Positions 9,247 to 18,251 of a stretch of 64,000 nucleotides of DNA are shown here, in pieces. The stretch spans positions 124,001 through 188,000 of the forward strand of contig JAWKOD010000002.1 in the NCBI GenBank assembly GCA_041391385.1, given 5' to 3'. The notes below the pieces were generated by a model, which saw only the letters and a list, made by a program, of their open reading frames with translations, was not told the origin of the DNA and ran no database searches. A program made the position numbers and the translations under genes. This DNA is from CANIGN01 sp041391385 (GTDB taxonomy: Bacteria > Bdellovibrionota > UBA2428). Positions within the stretch are counted from its first letter, which is position 1, and every line of letters begins with the position of its first letter.

Positions 9247-10446
9247 GCTTCTCAAATGCTATCAGAGGACGGTGTCTACGGCACCCTCTGATCCTTCTTC
9301 TTTTCCCACTTCTCCCAAGGCGTTGGGTCTTTATATTCATTTTCCGTTTTGTGCGTATAAGTGTGGGTATTGTGACTTCAATTCGTGGGTAGAAAGGGAT
9401 ATTGGGCCACAGCGTCAGTGGCTTGAGGGGATTAAAAAAGAGCTTTTGTTTTGGTTGGGTCTTAATCATAACGCCCTAAAAAAAATGAGCATAGATACGC
9501 TTTTTATGGGGGGTGGCACACCCTCTCTTTTAAAAGAAGATCTTTGGACGGAGCTCTGTCAATTCTTGAAGAAAGAACTTCCTCTAAGTTCAGATATAGA
9601 GTGGACGGTTGAGGCAAATCCCGAAACGGTAAATCAGCGTCTTTTATCTCATCTAGATTCTTTGGGTGTGAATCGGCTTTCTTTGGGAATTCAAAGTTTT
9701 AAGGAAAAGTATTTAAAGCGTCTCGAAAGAGGAGCGACTCCTGAATCAAATAGAAAAGCCCTCGAAAAGATTGCTAAACATTGGAATGGGAGGTGGTCTC
9801 TTGATCTCATGTTTGGGTTGCCACAGCAAACTCTTGTGGAATGGCAAGAGGATTTAGCTGAGGCGCTGAGCTTTAGGCCACAACATTTATCTGCGTATCA
9901 GTTAACGCTTACAACTCAAAAAGCAAAAACTTGGCAACAGGGAAGCGATTCAGAGCTCTTAGATTTTTTAGACGAACACGTGAAACACTTTCTCAAGGAG
10001 GAATCCTTCCTTATGAAATTTCTAATTTTTCTACTCCTGGAATGGAGTCTCAGCACAATTTAAAATATTGGAAGGCCGAAGCCTTTTTAGGATTAGGACC
10101 AGGGGCCTATTCTTTGCTTCCGGTAGAATTTTTAGAGAGTGCTCCTTATGGCGCACATTTTAAAACACCGTCGCGTTTTGATGACTGGTTAAAGTGGACA
10201 GAGCAGCCCCACTTAAAACATGTTGAAACACGCTCAGAGAAGAATCATGTTTTGGAATTGTTTATGCTGGGTCTTCGTTTAGAAGGGGGAATTGAAAAAG
10301 TACGATTCCCCGAACTTTTTAATTGGGACATCTTAAAAGATTTTTCTCATTTAATTGAGCATGACGCTGAATTAGTTAAAGCAACACCACGCGGAAGAGA
10401 AATTCTCGACACAACTCTTTTAGAGCTTTCTCAAAAAATAATTTAA
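9245..10446 (+). pseudogene. hemW: Radical SAM heme chaperone HemW (coproporphyrinogen oxidase-like), frameshifted as sequenced
   Basis: Radical SAM protein of the HemW/HemN family. The iron-sulfur motif CAYKCGYC (C-x3-C-x2-C) follows LYIHFPF, then GGGTPS, EANPE and LSLGIQSF. The frame breaks near 9998-10003: the first part runs on to a stop at 10063, while the family sequence GILPYEISNF...HNLKYW continues one base back and reaches the stop at 10446. Adding one base restores a 400-residue protein of normal length. The break sits in AAGGAGGA. The start is uncertain: ATG 9245 shares CATG with the divergent peptidase gene, and GTG 9272 is closer to where HemW proteins begin. Probably intact in the organism and damaged by a one-base consensus error, but a true mutation cannot be excluded. 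Confidence 0.85.
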
Positions 10447-10468
10447 AGCTTTTCAGGTTTCTTTTGAT

Positions 10469-11581
10469 CTAGATTGGCGAGAGTGCTGCTATTGCACCAT
10501 TATCAGTGGATATGTAGAGTCGCCCATCGGGACCTTCTTGGACATCTCGAATACGCCAACGAAAATTATTCAGAAGAACTTCTTGTTTTAGCACTTTGTA
10601 GTTTTTATCAAAGACGACACGTCTTAAATGTTGTCCGCTTAAATTTGCCAAAAAGAGATTTTCTTTCCACGTGGGAAAAAGTTTTCCACTGTAAAAGGCG
10701 ATGTTTGAGGGACTTATTGAAGGGACCCAGTAGACGAGTGGTTGTTCCATTCCAGGTTTGTGCGTGTCTCCAATTTTTGGACCCCAGTATTCTCGACCAT
10801 AGGTAATCGCGGGCCATCCATAATTGTGTCCTTTTTTAATAAGATTTACTTCGTCGCCGCCCTTGGGGCCAAATTCAGCTTCAATGAGGTTATTCTTTGG
10901 GTCCAGGGTGAGTCCTTGTGGATTTCTGTGCCCGTAGCTCCAAATTTCTGGGAGAGCACCTTTTTTGTTTTCAAAGGGATTTCCCTTGGCGGCTTTTCCT
11001 TCAAGCGTGAGGCGCAGGATTTTTCCGTTATGGGTGTTTAACTTTTGGGCCAAGTCTCTTTCGTTTCTTTCTCCAATGCTTAAGTAAAAAACCTTTGGGC
11101 TTTCCCAAGCAATTCTTGAGCCAAAGTGAATCTTGTTTTTACTCCAAGCGTTTGCAGTGAAGATGCGAGTTAGATTCTTTAGCTGAGATTTTTCAATGTT
11201 AGCCTTGCCAACGGCAGTTGTATTTTTTCCATTGCTTTCAAGAGAATAAGTGAAAAGAATTTGCTTGCCTTTACTAAGAGGCACGACGCTTACATCTAGC
11301 ATTCCCCCTTGTCCTTGATTGAAAACTTTGGGGACTCCGCTCAGCTCAGTACTTGTTTGGGTTTTAAGGTTAAAGATAGAAATGCCACCATTGCGTTCTG
11401 TGTAAATAATTTCATGCGCAGATAAAAAATCAAAGCCCCAGATAACATTGCTCCGTTGTAATAGAATTTCGACCTTGCCTTTTTGTTTTTCTGATTCAAA
11501 AATGTTTTTATCAACTGCGTTTTGAGCAAAGAGTTGCGAAGAAGCTAGAAAGATAAGCGCGAAGCTAAAATAAAGATGCAT
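10469..11581 (-). CDS. PQQ-dependent sugar dehydrogenase (glucose/sorbosone dehydrogenase family), secreted
   Basis: The 370-residue protein starts with a clear signal peptide (MHLYFSFALIFLASSQLFA, cleavage after AQ). The rest is a six-bladed GSDH-type propeller: NVIWGFDFL, YTERNGG, GQGGMLDV, GSRIAW, the YGHRNPQGL signature with its histidine and arginine, EFGPKGGDEVN and NYGWP. Soluble aldose dehydrogenases of this family oxidise sugars in the periplasm using PQQ. I see no PQQ synthesis genes nearby, so the cofactor must come from elsewhere or the family assignment may hide a different activity. Convergent with hemW. Confidence 0.88.
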   Translation of the reverse strand: MHLYFSFALIFLASSQLFAQNAVDKNIFESEKQKGKVEILLQRSNVIWGFDFLSAHEIIYTERNGGISIFNLKTQTSTELSGVPKVFNQGQGGMLDVSVVPLSKGKQILFTYSLESNGKNTTAVGKANIEKSQLKNLTRIFTANAWSKNKIHFGSRIAWESPKVFYLSIGERNERDLAQKLNTHNGKILRLTLEGKAAKGNPFENKKGALPEIWSYGHRNPQGLTLDPKNNLIEAEFGPKGGDEVNLIKKGHNYGWPAITYGREYWGPKIGDTHKPGMEQPLVYWVPSISPSNIAFYSGKLFPTWKENLFLANLSGQHLRRVVFDKNYKVLKQEVLLNNFRWRIRDVQEGPDGRLYISTDNGAIAALSPI

Positions 11582-11599
11582 ACGCTCAAGCTTAGCAGT

Positions 11600-12088
11600 T
11601 TAACGGCGAATGTAATGACAGGTGTAGCCACCTGGATTCTTTTTTAGGTAGTCCTGGTGATATTCCTCAGCAGAGTAAAAAGGTGTTGCTGCTATGATTT
11701 CAGTCACAAGGGGCTTGGCCCATTTTCCAGAGGCATTTACTTTTTCTTTTATGCTTAGTGCGATTTCCCTTTGTTTTTCAGAGTGAAAAAAAATAGCTGA
11801 GCGGTATTGTGATCCCACATCGTTGCCTTGGCGGTTGAGAGTTGTTGGATCATGAATTGTAAAAAAGAATTCTAAAATTTCTTCAAAAGTAGTTTTGTTG
11901 GGATCAAACTCGATTTGAATAGACTCAGCATGCCCGGTACGGCCCGTTTTTACGGTTTCATAGGTGGGGTGCTCTGTGATTCCACCCGTGTATCCAACCT
12001 CGGTGTTGATAACCCCAGGAAGTTGGCGGATGAGATCTTCCATTCCCCAAAAACAGCCGCCAGCTAAAGTTGCGAGTTCTGTGCTCAT
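11600..12088 (-). CDS. msrA: Peptide methionine (S)-S-oxide reductase MsrA
   Basis: The catalytic GCFWG motif is at residues 12-16, followed by the conserved GVINTEVGYTGG, GHAESIQIEFDP, HDPTTLNRQGNDVGSQYRSAIF and a C-terminal YHQDYL. At 162 residues it is a normal-length cytoplasmic MsrA that repairs methionine-S-sulfoxide. No MsrB domain is fused. It lies 18 bases downstream of the sugar dehydrogenase on the same strand and may share its transcript. No clear Shine-Dalgarno sequence precedes the ATG. Confidence 0.95.
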   Translation of the reverse strand: MSTELATLAGGCFWGMEDLIRQLPGVINTEVGYTGGITEHPTYETVKTGRTGHAESIQIEFDPNKTTFEEILEFFFTIHDPTTLNRQGNDVGSQYRSAIFFHSEKQREIALSIKEKVNASGKWAKPLVTEIIAATPFYSAEEYHQDYLKKNPGGYTCHYIRR

Positions 12089-12130
12089 TTTTCTTTTTTA
12101 TCACGAAACAAATCGCTAGACTCTTTTAAA

Positions 12131-12916
12131 ATGATTGAACGAGTAGTGGGTGTAGATGCTTTTTGTGGTGGGGGAACTCAGGGGAATTTAGCGGGAGTTT
12201 TCATTTCTAAGGAACCATTAAGTGACAATGAGATGCAGCATATAGCTAAAGAGTATGGGGCGTCTGAGACTGCTTTTGTCTCGGGTGAAACAGCACCTTT
12301 TCCTTTGCGATGGTTTACTCCCACAACCGAAGTTGCGTTGTGTGGTCACGGAACTTTGGCAGCGGCATTTCTCATGTGGCAGAGGAGCTTGGTGGATAAA
12401 TCAAAGGAAATATCTTTTTCTACAAAGAGCGGAATTTTAACAACTTTGCTTCTTCCAGATGACAAAATCTCTATGTGTTTTCCAGCCCTTTCTTTTGAGC
12501 CCACACACGCTGCGGTGAATACAATGCGGGCACTTGGGATATCCAAGCCACTTTATGTGGGAGTTTCAAAAAATTACCTTCTCGTTGAGGTAGAGAGTGA
12601 AGAGCTACTTGTGGGGCTCAATCCAAATTTTGTTGATTTAAAAAAAGATGCACAAAGAGGTTTTCTAATAACAACTCAAAGTCGAAGAGCGCCCTATGAC
12701 TTTATTTCTCGATGTTTTTTTCCAAAGGAAGGTATTCCTGAAGACCCCGTCACGGGCTCCGCCCATTGTGTACTGGGTCCTTATTGGAAACGAAAGCTCG
12801 CTAAGGATTCTCTTTTGGCTTATCAAGCCTCTAAAGCGGGTGGGGAACTTGGTATTCATTTCGAGAGCACGAGTGTGATTTTGGCTGGAGAAGCAAGGTT
12901 TTCCATAAGGCGTTAA
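12131..12916 (+). CDS. PhzF family isomerase/epimerase
   Basis: A 261-residue DapF-fold protein: VDAFCGGGTQGNLAGVF at the N-terminus, FTPTTEVALCGHGTLA (the family hallmark with C-G-H-G) near residue 65, and EDPVTGSAHCVLGPYW near residue 205. PhzF-like proteins isomerise small acids; the physiological substrate of most members is unknown, and no phenazine genes occur here. It is a single gene divergent from msrA and convergent with the secreted GT2-like gene. Confidence 0.88.
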   Translation: MIERVVGVDAFCGGGTQGNLAGVFISKEPLSDNEMQHIAKEYGASETAFVSGETAPFPLRWFTPTTEVALCGHGTLAAAFLMWQRSLVDKSKEISFSTKSGILTTLLLPDDKISMCFPALSFEPTHAAVNTMRALGISKPLYVGVSKNYLLVEVESEELLVGLNPNFVDLKKDAQRGFLITTQSRRAPYDFISRCFFPKEGIPEDPVTGSAHCVLGPYWKRKLAKDSLLAYQASKAGGELGIHFESTSVILAGEARFSIRR

Positions 12917-12920
12917 TTCT

Positions 12921-14339
12921 CTATTCAAGGGCTCCGCGACAGCTGCTATCATGCCGAGAATCGTGGGGCCTCAATTTTAGGACTGATGCTTGCGCTCTCG
13001 GTAGGCTGTTGGGATTAATCGTTATAGCGAGAGCCGTTATTTTTGCAGCTAAAACATTTTCACGTGTAAGCGGGATTCCAAACAAATGTGAAAAATTATG
13101 TGTAATTTTATGAAGTAATTGTTCGGAGTCGGGCGTTGATTGTGACCAGCTTTTTATAGTGCCCGCTAACCAGTCATTATGAAAAAATAAATCTTTTTCT
13201 TCCTTCAAACTAGGAAGCTCATTGTGAGTTTTATAATATTCAATAATTCTTCTGAGGGAGTCTTTGCGTTCTGTGATTTCTTTTTCTTTGCCACGTAAAG
13301 CATCTGCTAATCGCTCCGAATATTCTTGGAGCTTATCGAGATTTTTGATTTTAAGTTTCTCCATTTCTTGATTAAACTGACTTTCTGCATTTTCATAGGT
13401 GTTATCATCTCTAAGAAAGTTTGGATTTCTTAATTGTCTTCCATAGGCAGCTGAGTCATAACTGTCTTTTCTCGTTCTATCTGCGGGACTGACAGCGATA
13501 TCTGATAAGTAAAACCCTCCGGTAGGGGAATGCTCTTTTAAGCTTTTCATTAGCAAATCGCCCTCTTTGCTATTTACATGGGCAATTCCATTAACATCTT
13601 TCATGAGAGAAGCACGGGCCGTTATGCGGGGAGGGCCACTACGAGGCAAAGTTCCTTTGCTAGCTAGATAGAGGTTTGATTGCGCATTTTGGAGATGTGT
13701 TCGGGCAAGTGCTTGATACACAATGGGACTTTGCGCGCCCTCGTATCCAAAATTAAAGCTTAAAAGAACAAAGGTTTTTTTTGGATCACTATACTCATGT
13801 TGAAGTCTTTCAACATAGTTTGTGGGAATTTGAGTATCCGCATCCATTTGGGCAATGATCGTATTGGATCGTTCTGCTTCTGGAATGAGGGAAAGTGCGT
13901 GTTGGTTTCCTATATCTCTAACTTGACCTATGTTTTGTTCTTTAAATCCAGGTGTCGTGTGGTCGACTACGTGAAACTTAATCCTCGTTTTTACAATTTC
14001 CTCTGCCGCCCTTTTGAGAAGTGCATCGCCAGGGCCTAGCTCTGGAACGCGGCCTTCGCTTATTTCATTTAAGATTTTTACAGTCCTTTTATTTTCTTCT
14101 CTTATGCTGGCTTCTACTCCTTCTGTGTTGTTGACAACCCATACGACGTCTAAATTCACGGGGGGGTTTGTCGGGTTTTGTTTTGCAAGAGAAGAGAGAA
14201 GAAGTGCAAGGTTTTGATTTTCTAATTCTCTATAAACGGGCACGACCCAAAAGAGTCTTGAGGGGACTTGGGCAAAGAGGGGCCCCACATAGACAAATAG
14301 GATTAGAAAAAATAAGGCTACTGGCCTTCTAGGCTTCAT
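12921..14339 (-). CDS. Secreted glycosyltransferase-family-2-like protein
   Basis: The 472-residue protein has a basic N-terminus and hydrophobic core ending in PLFAQ, which reads as a cleavable signal peptide. Immediately after it comes WVVPVYREL...LLLSSLAKQ...VVWVVNN, the beginning of a GT-A fold, then GQVRDIGNQHAL and IAQMDADTQIP with a DxD-like DAD, and later KEGDLLMK and GGFYLSDIAVSP. The C-terminal third is charged and helical. A GT2 domain outside the cytoplasm is odd because nucleotide sugars are absent there, so it may be a degenerate or repurposed GT-A fold, or the leader may be a membrane anchor. Single gene, convergent with the PhzF gene. Confidence 0.6.
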   Translation of the reverse strand: MKPRRPVALFFLILFVYVGPLFAQVPSRLFWVVPVYRELENQNLALLLSSLAKQNPTNPPVNLDVVWVVNNTEGVEASIREENKRTVKILNEISEGRVPELGPGDALLKRAAEEIVKTRIKFHVVDHTTPGFKEQNIGQVRDIGNQHALSLIPEAERSNTIIAQMDADTQIPTNYVERLQHEYSDPKKTFVLLSFNFGYEGAQSPIVYQALARTHLQNAQSNLYLASKGTLPRSGPPRITARASLMKDVNGIAHVNSKEGDLLMKSLKEHSPTGGFYLSDIAVSPADRTRKDSYDSAAYGRQLRNPNFLRDDNTYENAESQFNQEMEKLKIKNLDKLQEYSERLADALRGKEKEITERKDSLRRIIEYYKTHNELPSLKEEKDLFFHNDWLAGTIKSWSQSTPDSEQLLHKITHNFSHLFGIPLTRENVLAAKITALAITINPNSLPRAQASVLKLRPHDSRHDSSCRGALE

Positions 14340-14499
14340 ACTGTTCTCAGGGGTCTTTTCGGAAAAATTGAAGCTTTTCTTAGGTTTAAGCCTCGTAGGA
14401 TGGATTTGTTTTTAAAATAGTGAAGTCGACCTGATAAATCATCATTAATTACGGGCACTTAATGTCCCATGGGTCCTGCGGTTTTTTTGCGGGCCTAGC

Positions 14500-14528
14500 C
14501 TTGACTCGAGGCAATTCGATCCCAGATT
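14500..14528 (+). promoter_or_regulatory. Possible heat-shock (sigma-32-like) promoter for grpE-dnaK-dnaJ
   Basis: CTTGAC (14500-14505) and CCCAGATT (14521-14528) are separated by 15 bases and resemble the CTTGAA / CCCCATNT elements used by RpoH. It lies directly upstream of grpE, where such a promoter is expected. The predicted start is almost on the grpE ATG, which would make the message leaderless, so the call is tentative. No CIRCE element is visible. Confidence 0.3.
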
Positions 14529-14535
14529 AAGAAGG

Positions 14536-15138
14536 ATGACCGAAAAAGAAACTACTGATGCCAAGGCGCACGCACATGACGATTGTTGTGGGGGTGGGCA
14601 CTGCGAAGACAATACAGCTGATCGAGAAAGTTTGATTGACGACGCTCCAGAAGAGGTAACTCAGGCTTCGCAAGCCGAAGAAGTCGATTGGAAAGTACAA
14701 GCGGCTTATTTGGGTGCTGAAATTGAAAATATGCAAAAACGCTTTTTAAGAGAAGCGTCGGAAATTCGAAAATATTCGAACGAAGATCTTTTAAAAAAGA
14801 TAGTTCCAGTTTTGGATACTTTGCTTTTGGCCTTGAATGCTGCTGCTAAAGCAAAAACACAACCTGAAAATGAAGCTCTTTTTTCGAGCAAGGTTTATCA
14901 AAGCTTCATTCAGGGCGTGGAACTAACGGCTAAGCAATTTGAGCAAGTGCTTGAAACGTGCGGTGTCGAATTTATTGAAGCTAAAGATCAGGTGTTTGAT
15001 CCCACATTGCATGAGGCATTGGGGCAATCAAAAGTAGAAGGCGTCGAAGATAATATTATAACGGAAGAATTTCAGCGCGGTTTTAAACTCGGAAGTAGAG
15101 TCGTTAGGCCCGCTAAAGTAATTGTGAATAAAAAGTAA
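14536..15138 (+). CDS. grpE: Nucleotide exchange factor GrpE with His/Cys-rich N-terminal tail
   Basis: GrpE releases ADP from DnaK. The core has the long coiled-coil part (AAYLGAEIENMQKRFLREASE), then IVPVLDTLLLAL, and the beta-domain ending in GFKLGSRVVRPAKVIV. The length (200 residues) is normal. The first 30 residues are unusual: a cluster HAHDDCCGGGHCED that looks like a metal site, then an acidic stretch. ATG 14536 directly follows AAGAAGG, so the ribosome-site spacing is nearly zero, but no better in-frame start exists. It is the first gene of grpE-dnaK-dnaJ; dnaK begins 12 bases downstream. Confidence 0.93.
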   Translation: MTEKETTDAKAHAHDDCCGGGHCEDNTADRESLIDDAPEEVTQASQAEEVDWKVQAAYLGAEIENMQKRFLREASEIRKYSNEDLLKKIVPVLDTLLLALNAAAKAKTQPENEALFSSKVYQSFIQGVELTAKQFEQVLETCGVEFIEAKDQVFDPTLHEALGQSKVEGVEDNIITEEFQRGFKLGSRVVRPAKVIVNKK

Positions 15139-15150
15139 GAGGAAAATAAA

Positions 15151-17076
15151 ATGAGTAAAGTAATCGGTATAGACTTAGGTACAACAAATTCATGTGTGGC
15201 AGTACTCGAAGGAGGCCAGCCCAAAGTTATTGCAAACAGCGAGGGAGGAAGAACAACTCCGTCCATCGTTGGCTTTAATGGAACAAGTGGTGAGCGCCTT
15301 GTAGGGGCCATTGCTAAAAACCAAGCAATTACAAATCCCGATAAAACAGTTTTTGCTGTTAAGCGACTCATCGGACAGCGCTTTGATAGCGAAGCGGTTC
15401 AACGTCTTAAGGGTATTCTTCCTTACAAAGTAGTTGCAGCTGATAACGGAGACGCTTGGGTCGAGATTGATGGCAAGAAATATAGCCCACAAGAAATTTC
15501 AGCTATTATTCTTGGAAAAATGAAAAAAACAGCCGAGGACTACCTCGGACAAGAAGTAACAGACGCTGTTGTGACTGTGCCTGCTTATTTTAACGATGCA
15601 CAAAGACAAGCGACTAAGGACGCTGGTCGAATCGCAGGTCTTAATGTCCTTCGTATTATTAACGAACCTACTGCAGCTTCGCTTGCATATGGAATGGATA
15701 AAAAGGGTGAGCGTAAAGTTGCCGTATTCGACTTAGGTGGTGGTACTTTTGACGTTTCGATTCTTGAGCTTGGAGAAGGCGTTTTTGAAGTTAAATCAAC
15801 TAATGGAGATACTTTTCTTGGTGGTGAAGACTGGGACTTAAGACTTGTTTCTTGGTTAGCTGAGGAGTTTCAAAAATCAGACGGAATTGATCTTAAAAAA
15901 GATAAGTTTGCTTTACAGCGTTTAAAAACTGAAGCTGAAAAAGCGAAGCATGTTTTGTCTGAGTCTATGGAAACAGACATTAACATTCCGTTTATTACAG
16001 CGGATCAAAATGGACCTAAGCACCTCAACATTAAGTTAACTCGAGCTAAACTTGAAAGTCTTTGCGAAGACTTTTTCGAAAGACTTGTGGCTCCTTGTGA
16101 AGTTTGTATTAAAGATTCAGGTTTCTCTAAGGATGAAATTAGCGAAGTGATCTTGGTCGGCGGTATGACTCGCATGCCTAAGGTACAACAAAAAGTAAAA
16201 GAAATTTTCGGAAAAGAGCCCTCTAAGGGAGTTAACCCCGATGAAGTAGTTGCAGTAGGTGCTGCTGTTCAAGGTGGTGTTCTTAAGGGCGAAGTGAAAG
16301 ACGTTCTTCTTTTGGACGTAACTCCGTTGAGTCTCGGTATTGAAACTCTAGGCGGCGTATCAACTAAGTTGATTGAAAAGAATACAACAATTCCCACTAA
16401 GAAGAGCCAAGTGTTTTCAACAGCTGCAGACAACCAGCCTGCGGTGAGCATTCACGTTCTTCAAGGTGAGAGAGAATTGGCCCAGTACAATAAAACACTT
16501 GGCCGTTTTGATTTAACCGATATTCCCCCAGCTCCTCGTGGCGTACCACAAGTTGAAGTGACTTTTGATATCGATGCCAATGGTATTGTGCATGTGTCTG
16601 CTAAAGATTTGGGTACAGGTAAGAGTCAGTCGATTAAGATCACTGCAAGCAGTGGTTTGAGTGAAGAAGAAATTCAGAGAATGGTTCGCGACGCTGAAGT
16701 GAATGCGGATGCCGATAAGAAAAAGGCAGAGCTCATTCAGGTAAAAAACCAACTCGATCAGCTTGTGTATCAGACAGAGAAAACTCTTAAAGAGCTTGGA
16801 GATAAGGTAGACGGGCCCATGAAGTCAGATATCGATGCAGCCCTTACACGAGCTAAAGAGGCGACAGCTAAGGATTCTATAGAAGATATTAAAGCGGCTA
16901 TGACGACTCTCGAAGCGGCTAACTCTAAGTTAGCTGAAAAAGTTTATGCACAATCAGCACAACAGGGCGCAGCTGATGCGGGCGCTGCGGGTGCTGATGC
17001 GAACACAGAACAAAAAGCGAATGATAAAAAGAAAGACGACGATGATGTCGTAGACGCTGACTTCAAAGAGGTATAA
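15151..17076 (+). CDS. dnaK: Molecular chaperone DnaK (Hsp70)
   Basis: A full-length 641-residue Hsp70. The ATPase domain starts with IGIDLGTTNSCVAV and contains VPAYFNDAQRQATKDAGRIAGL, EPTAASLAYG, DLGGGTFDVSIL and LVGGMTRMP. The substrate domain follows DVTPLSLGIETLGG. The C-terminal tail is alanine-rich, then lysine/aspartate-rich, and ends in DVVDADFKEV, the usual GrpE/DnaJ-dependent ending. The ribosome site AGAGGA precedes the ATG at good spacing. It works with GrpE and DnaJ, encoded on either side, in folding nascent and heat-damaged proteins in the cytoplasm. Confidence 0.98.
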   Translation: MSKVIGIDLGTTNSCVAVLEGGQPKVIANSEGGRTTPSIVGFNGTSGERLVGAIAKNQAITNPDKTVFAVKRLIGQRFDSEAVQRLKGILPYKVVAADNGDAWVEIDGKKYSPQEISAIILGKMKKTAEDYLGQEVTDAVVTVPAYFNDAQRQATKDAGRIAGLNVLRIINEPTAASLAYGMDKKGERKVAVFDLGGGTFDVSILELGEGVFEVKSTNGDTFLGGEDWDLRLVSWLAEEFQKSDGIDLKKDKFALQRLKTEAEKAKHVLSESMETDINIPFITADQNGPKHLNIKLTRAKLESLCEDFFERLVAPCEVCIKDSGFSKDEISEVILVGGMTRMPKVQQKVKEIFGKEPSKGVNPDEVVAVGAAVQGGVLKGEVKDVLLLDVTPLSLGIETLGGVSTKLIEKNTTIPTKKSQVFSTAADNQPAVSIHVLQGERELAQYNKTLGRFDLTDIPPAPRGVPQVEVTFDIDANGIVHVSAKDLGTGKSQSIKITASSGLSEEEIQRMVRDAEVNADADKKKAELIQVKNQLDQLVYQTEKTLKELGDKVDGPMKSDIDAALTRAKEATAKDSIEDIKAAMTTLEAANSKLAEKVYAQSAQQGAADAGAAGADANTEQKANDKKKDDDDVVDADFKEV

Positions 17077-17085
17077 AAAGTTGCA

Positions 17086-18228
17086 ATGAGTAAGCGCGAC
17101 TACTACGAGATACTTGGGGTGTCGCGCTCTGCCTCCCCTGAGGAAGTTAAGAAAGCTTATCGAAAACTAGCCATTCAGTTTCATCCGGACAAAAATCCGG
17201 GTGATAAATCTGCTGAAGAAAAGTTTAAAGAGGCCTCAGAAGCTTACGAGGTTCTCTCTGATCCCCAAAAGAAGCAAAGCTACGATCAGTTTGGTCATGC
17301 AGCATTTCAGGGCGGAGCAGGTGGTGGCAACCCCTTTGGTGGTGGTGCTGGCTTTGGTGGTTTCAGCGATTTAAACGACATTTTTGGGGACATTTTTTCT
17401 GAGGTTTTTGGTGCTCAGGGAGGACAGCGCGGAGGCCGTAGAGGTGGACGCCGAGGTTCTGATCTCAGATATGATTTAAATATTTCTTTTGAGGAAGCAG
17501 CCTTTGGTGCCGAGAAGGAAGTTGTTCTTACAAAAGAGGTTTCTTGTAAAACATGTTCTGGTTCTGGGGCTAAACCTGGAACTAGCGCTGAAACTTGTAA
17601 AACTTGTAGAGGTTTGGGCGAAGTTCGTTTTCAGCAAGGATTCTTTACATTGTCTAAAACCTGCTCTGATTGCCAGGGTTCTGGATCAACTATTGCTCAA
17701 AAATGTACAAATTGTCGTGGAAGTGGAAAAAAGAGTGAAGAGGTTCGTCTTGAAGTAAAAATTCCAGCAGGTATTGATTCTGGGCAAAAGCTAAAACTCA
17801 AGGGAGAGGGCGAACCTGGAAGCAAGGGCGGCCCAGCAGGTGATTTGTATGTGGTCATGCATGTCAAAGATCACCCATTTTTTCACAGAGAGGGCTATGA
17901 GGTTTTTTGTGAAGTCCCCGTTTCATTTACGCAGGCAGCTCTAGGGGCTGAAATCGAAGTTCCTACCCTCGATGGGCCTGTAAAATTAAAAATTCCTACT
18001 GGGACTCAAAGTCATAAAAAGTTTCGACTTCGCAATAAAGGCGTCTCTCACCTAAACGGAAGAGACCGTGGCGATCAATATGTGACAGTACTTGTGGAGA
18101 TTCCCACAAGACTCAGCTCCGAGCAAAAGGCCCTTCTAGAGCGATTTGCGTCGCTGAGTCAGGAAAGCTACCCAGAGTCTCAGACCTTCGTGGATAAAAT
18201 GCGCGATTGGTTTGGCAAGAGTCATTAG
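17086..18228 (+). CDS. dnaJ: Chaperone protein DnaJ
   Basis: Type I Hsp40 of 380 residues. The J domain begins DYYEILGVSRSAS and has the HPD tripeptide in FHPDKNPGD. A Gly/Phe-rich linker follows. Four zinc-binding CxxCxGxG repeats are complete (CKTCSGSG, CKTCRGLG, CSDCQGSG, CTNCRGSG), then the two client-binding beta domains with KIPAGIDSGQKL. It delivers clients to DnaK and stimulates its ATPase. It begins nine bases after dnaK and is clearly co-transcribed. Confidence 0.97.
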   Translation: MSKRDYYEILGVSRSASPEEVKKAYRKLAIQFHPDKNPGDKSAEEKFKEASEAYEVLSDPQKKQSYDQFGHAAFQGGAGGGNPFGGGAGFGGFSDLNDIFGDIFSEVFGAQGGQRGGRRGGRRGSDLRYDLNISFEEAAFGAEKEVVLTKEVSCKTCSGSGAKPGTSAETCKTCRGLGEVRFQQGFFTLSKTCSDCQGSGSTIAQKCTNCRGSGKKSEEVRLEVKIPAGIDSGQKLKLKGEGEPGSKGGPAGDLYVVMHVKDHPFFHREGYEVFCEVPVSFTQAALGAEIEVPTLDGPVKLKIPTGTQSHKKFRLRNKGVSHLNGRDRGDQYVTVLVEIPTRLSSEQKALLERFASLSQESYPESQTFVDKMRDWFGKSH

Positions 18229-18251
18229 TCAGAGTTAAAATCAAAAGAACG

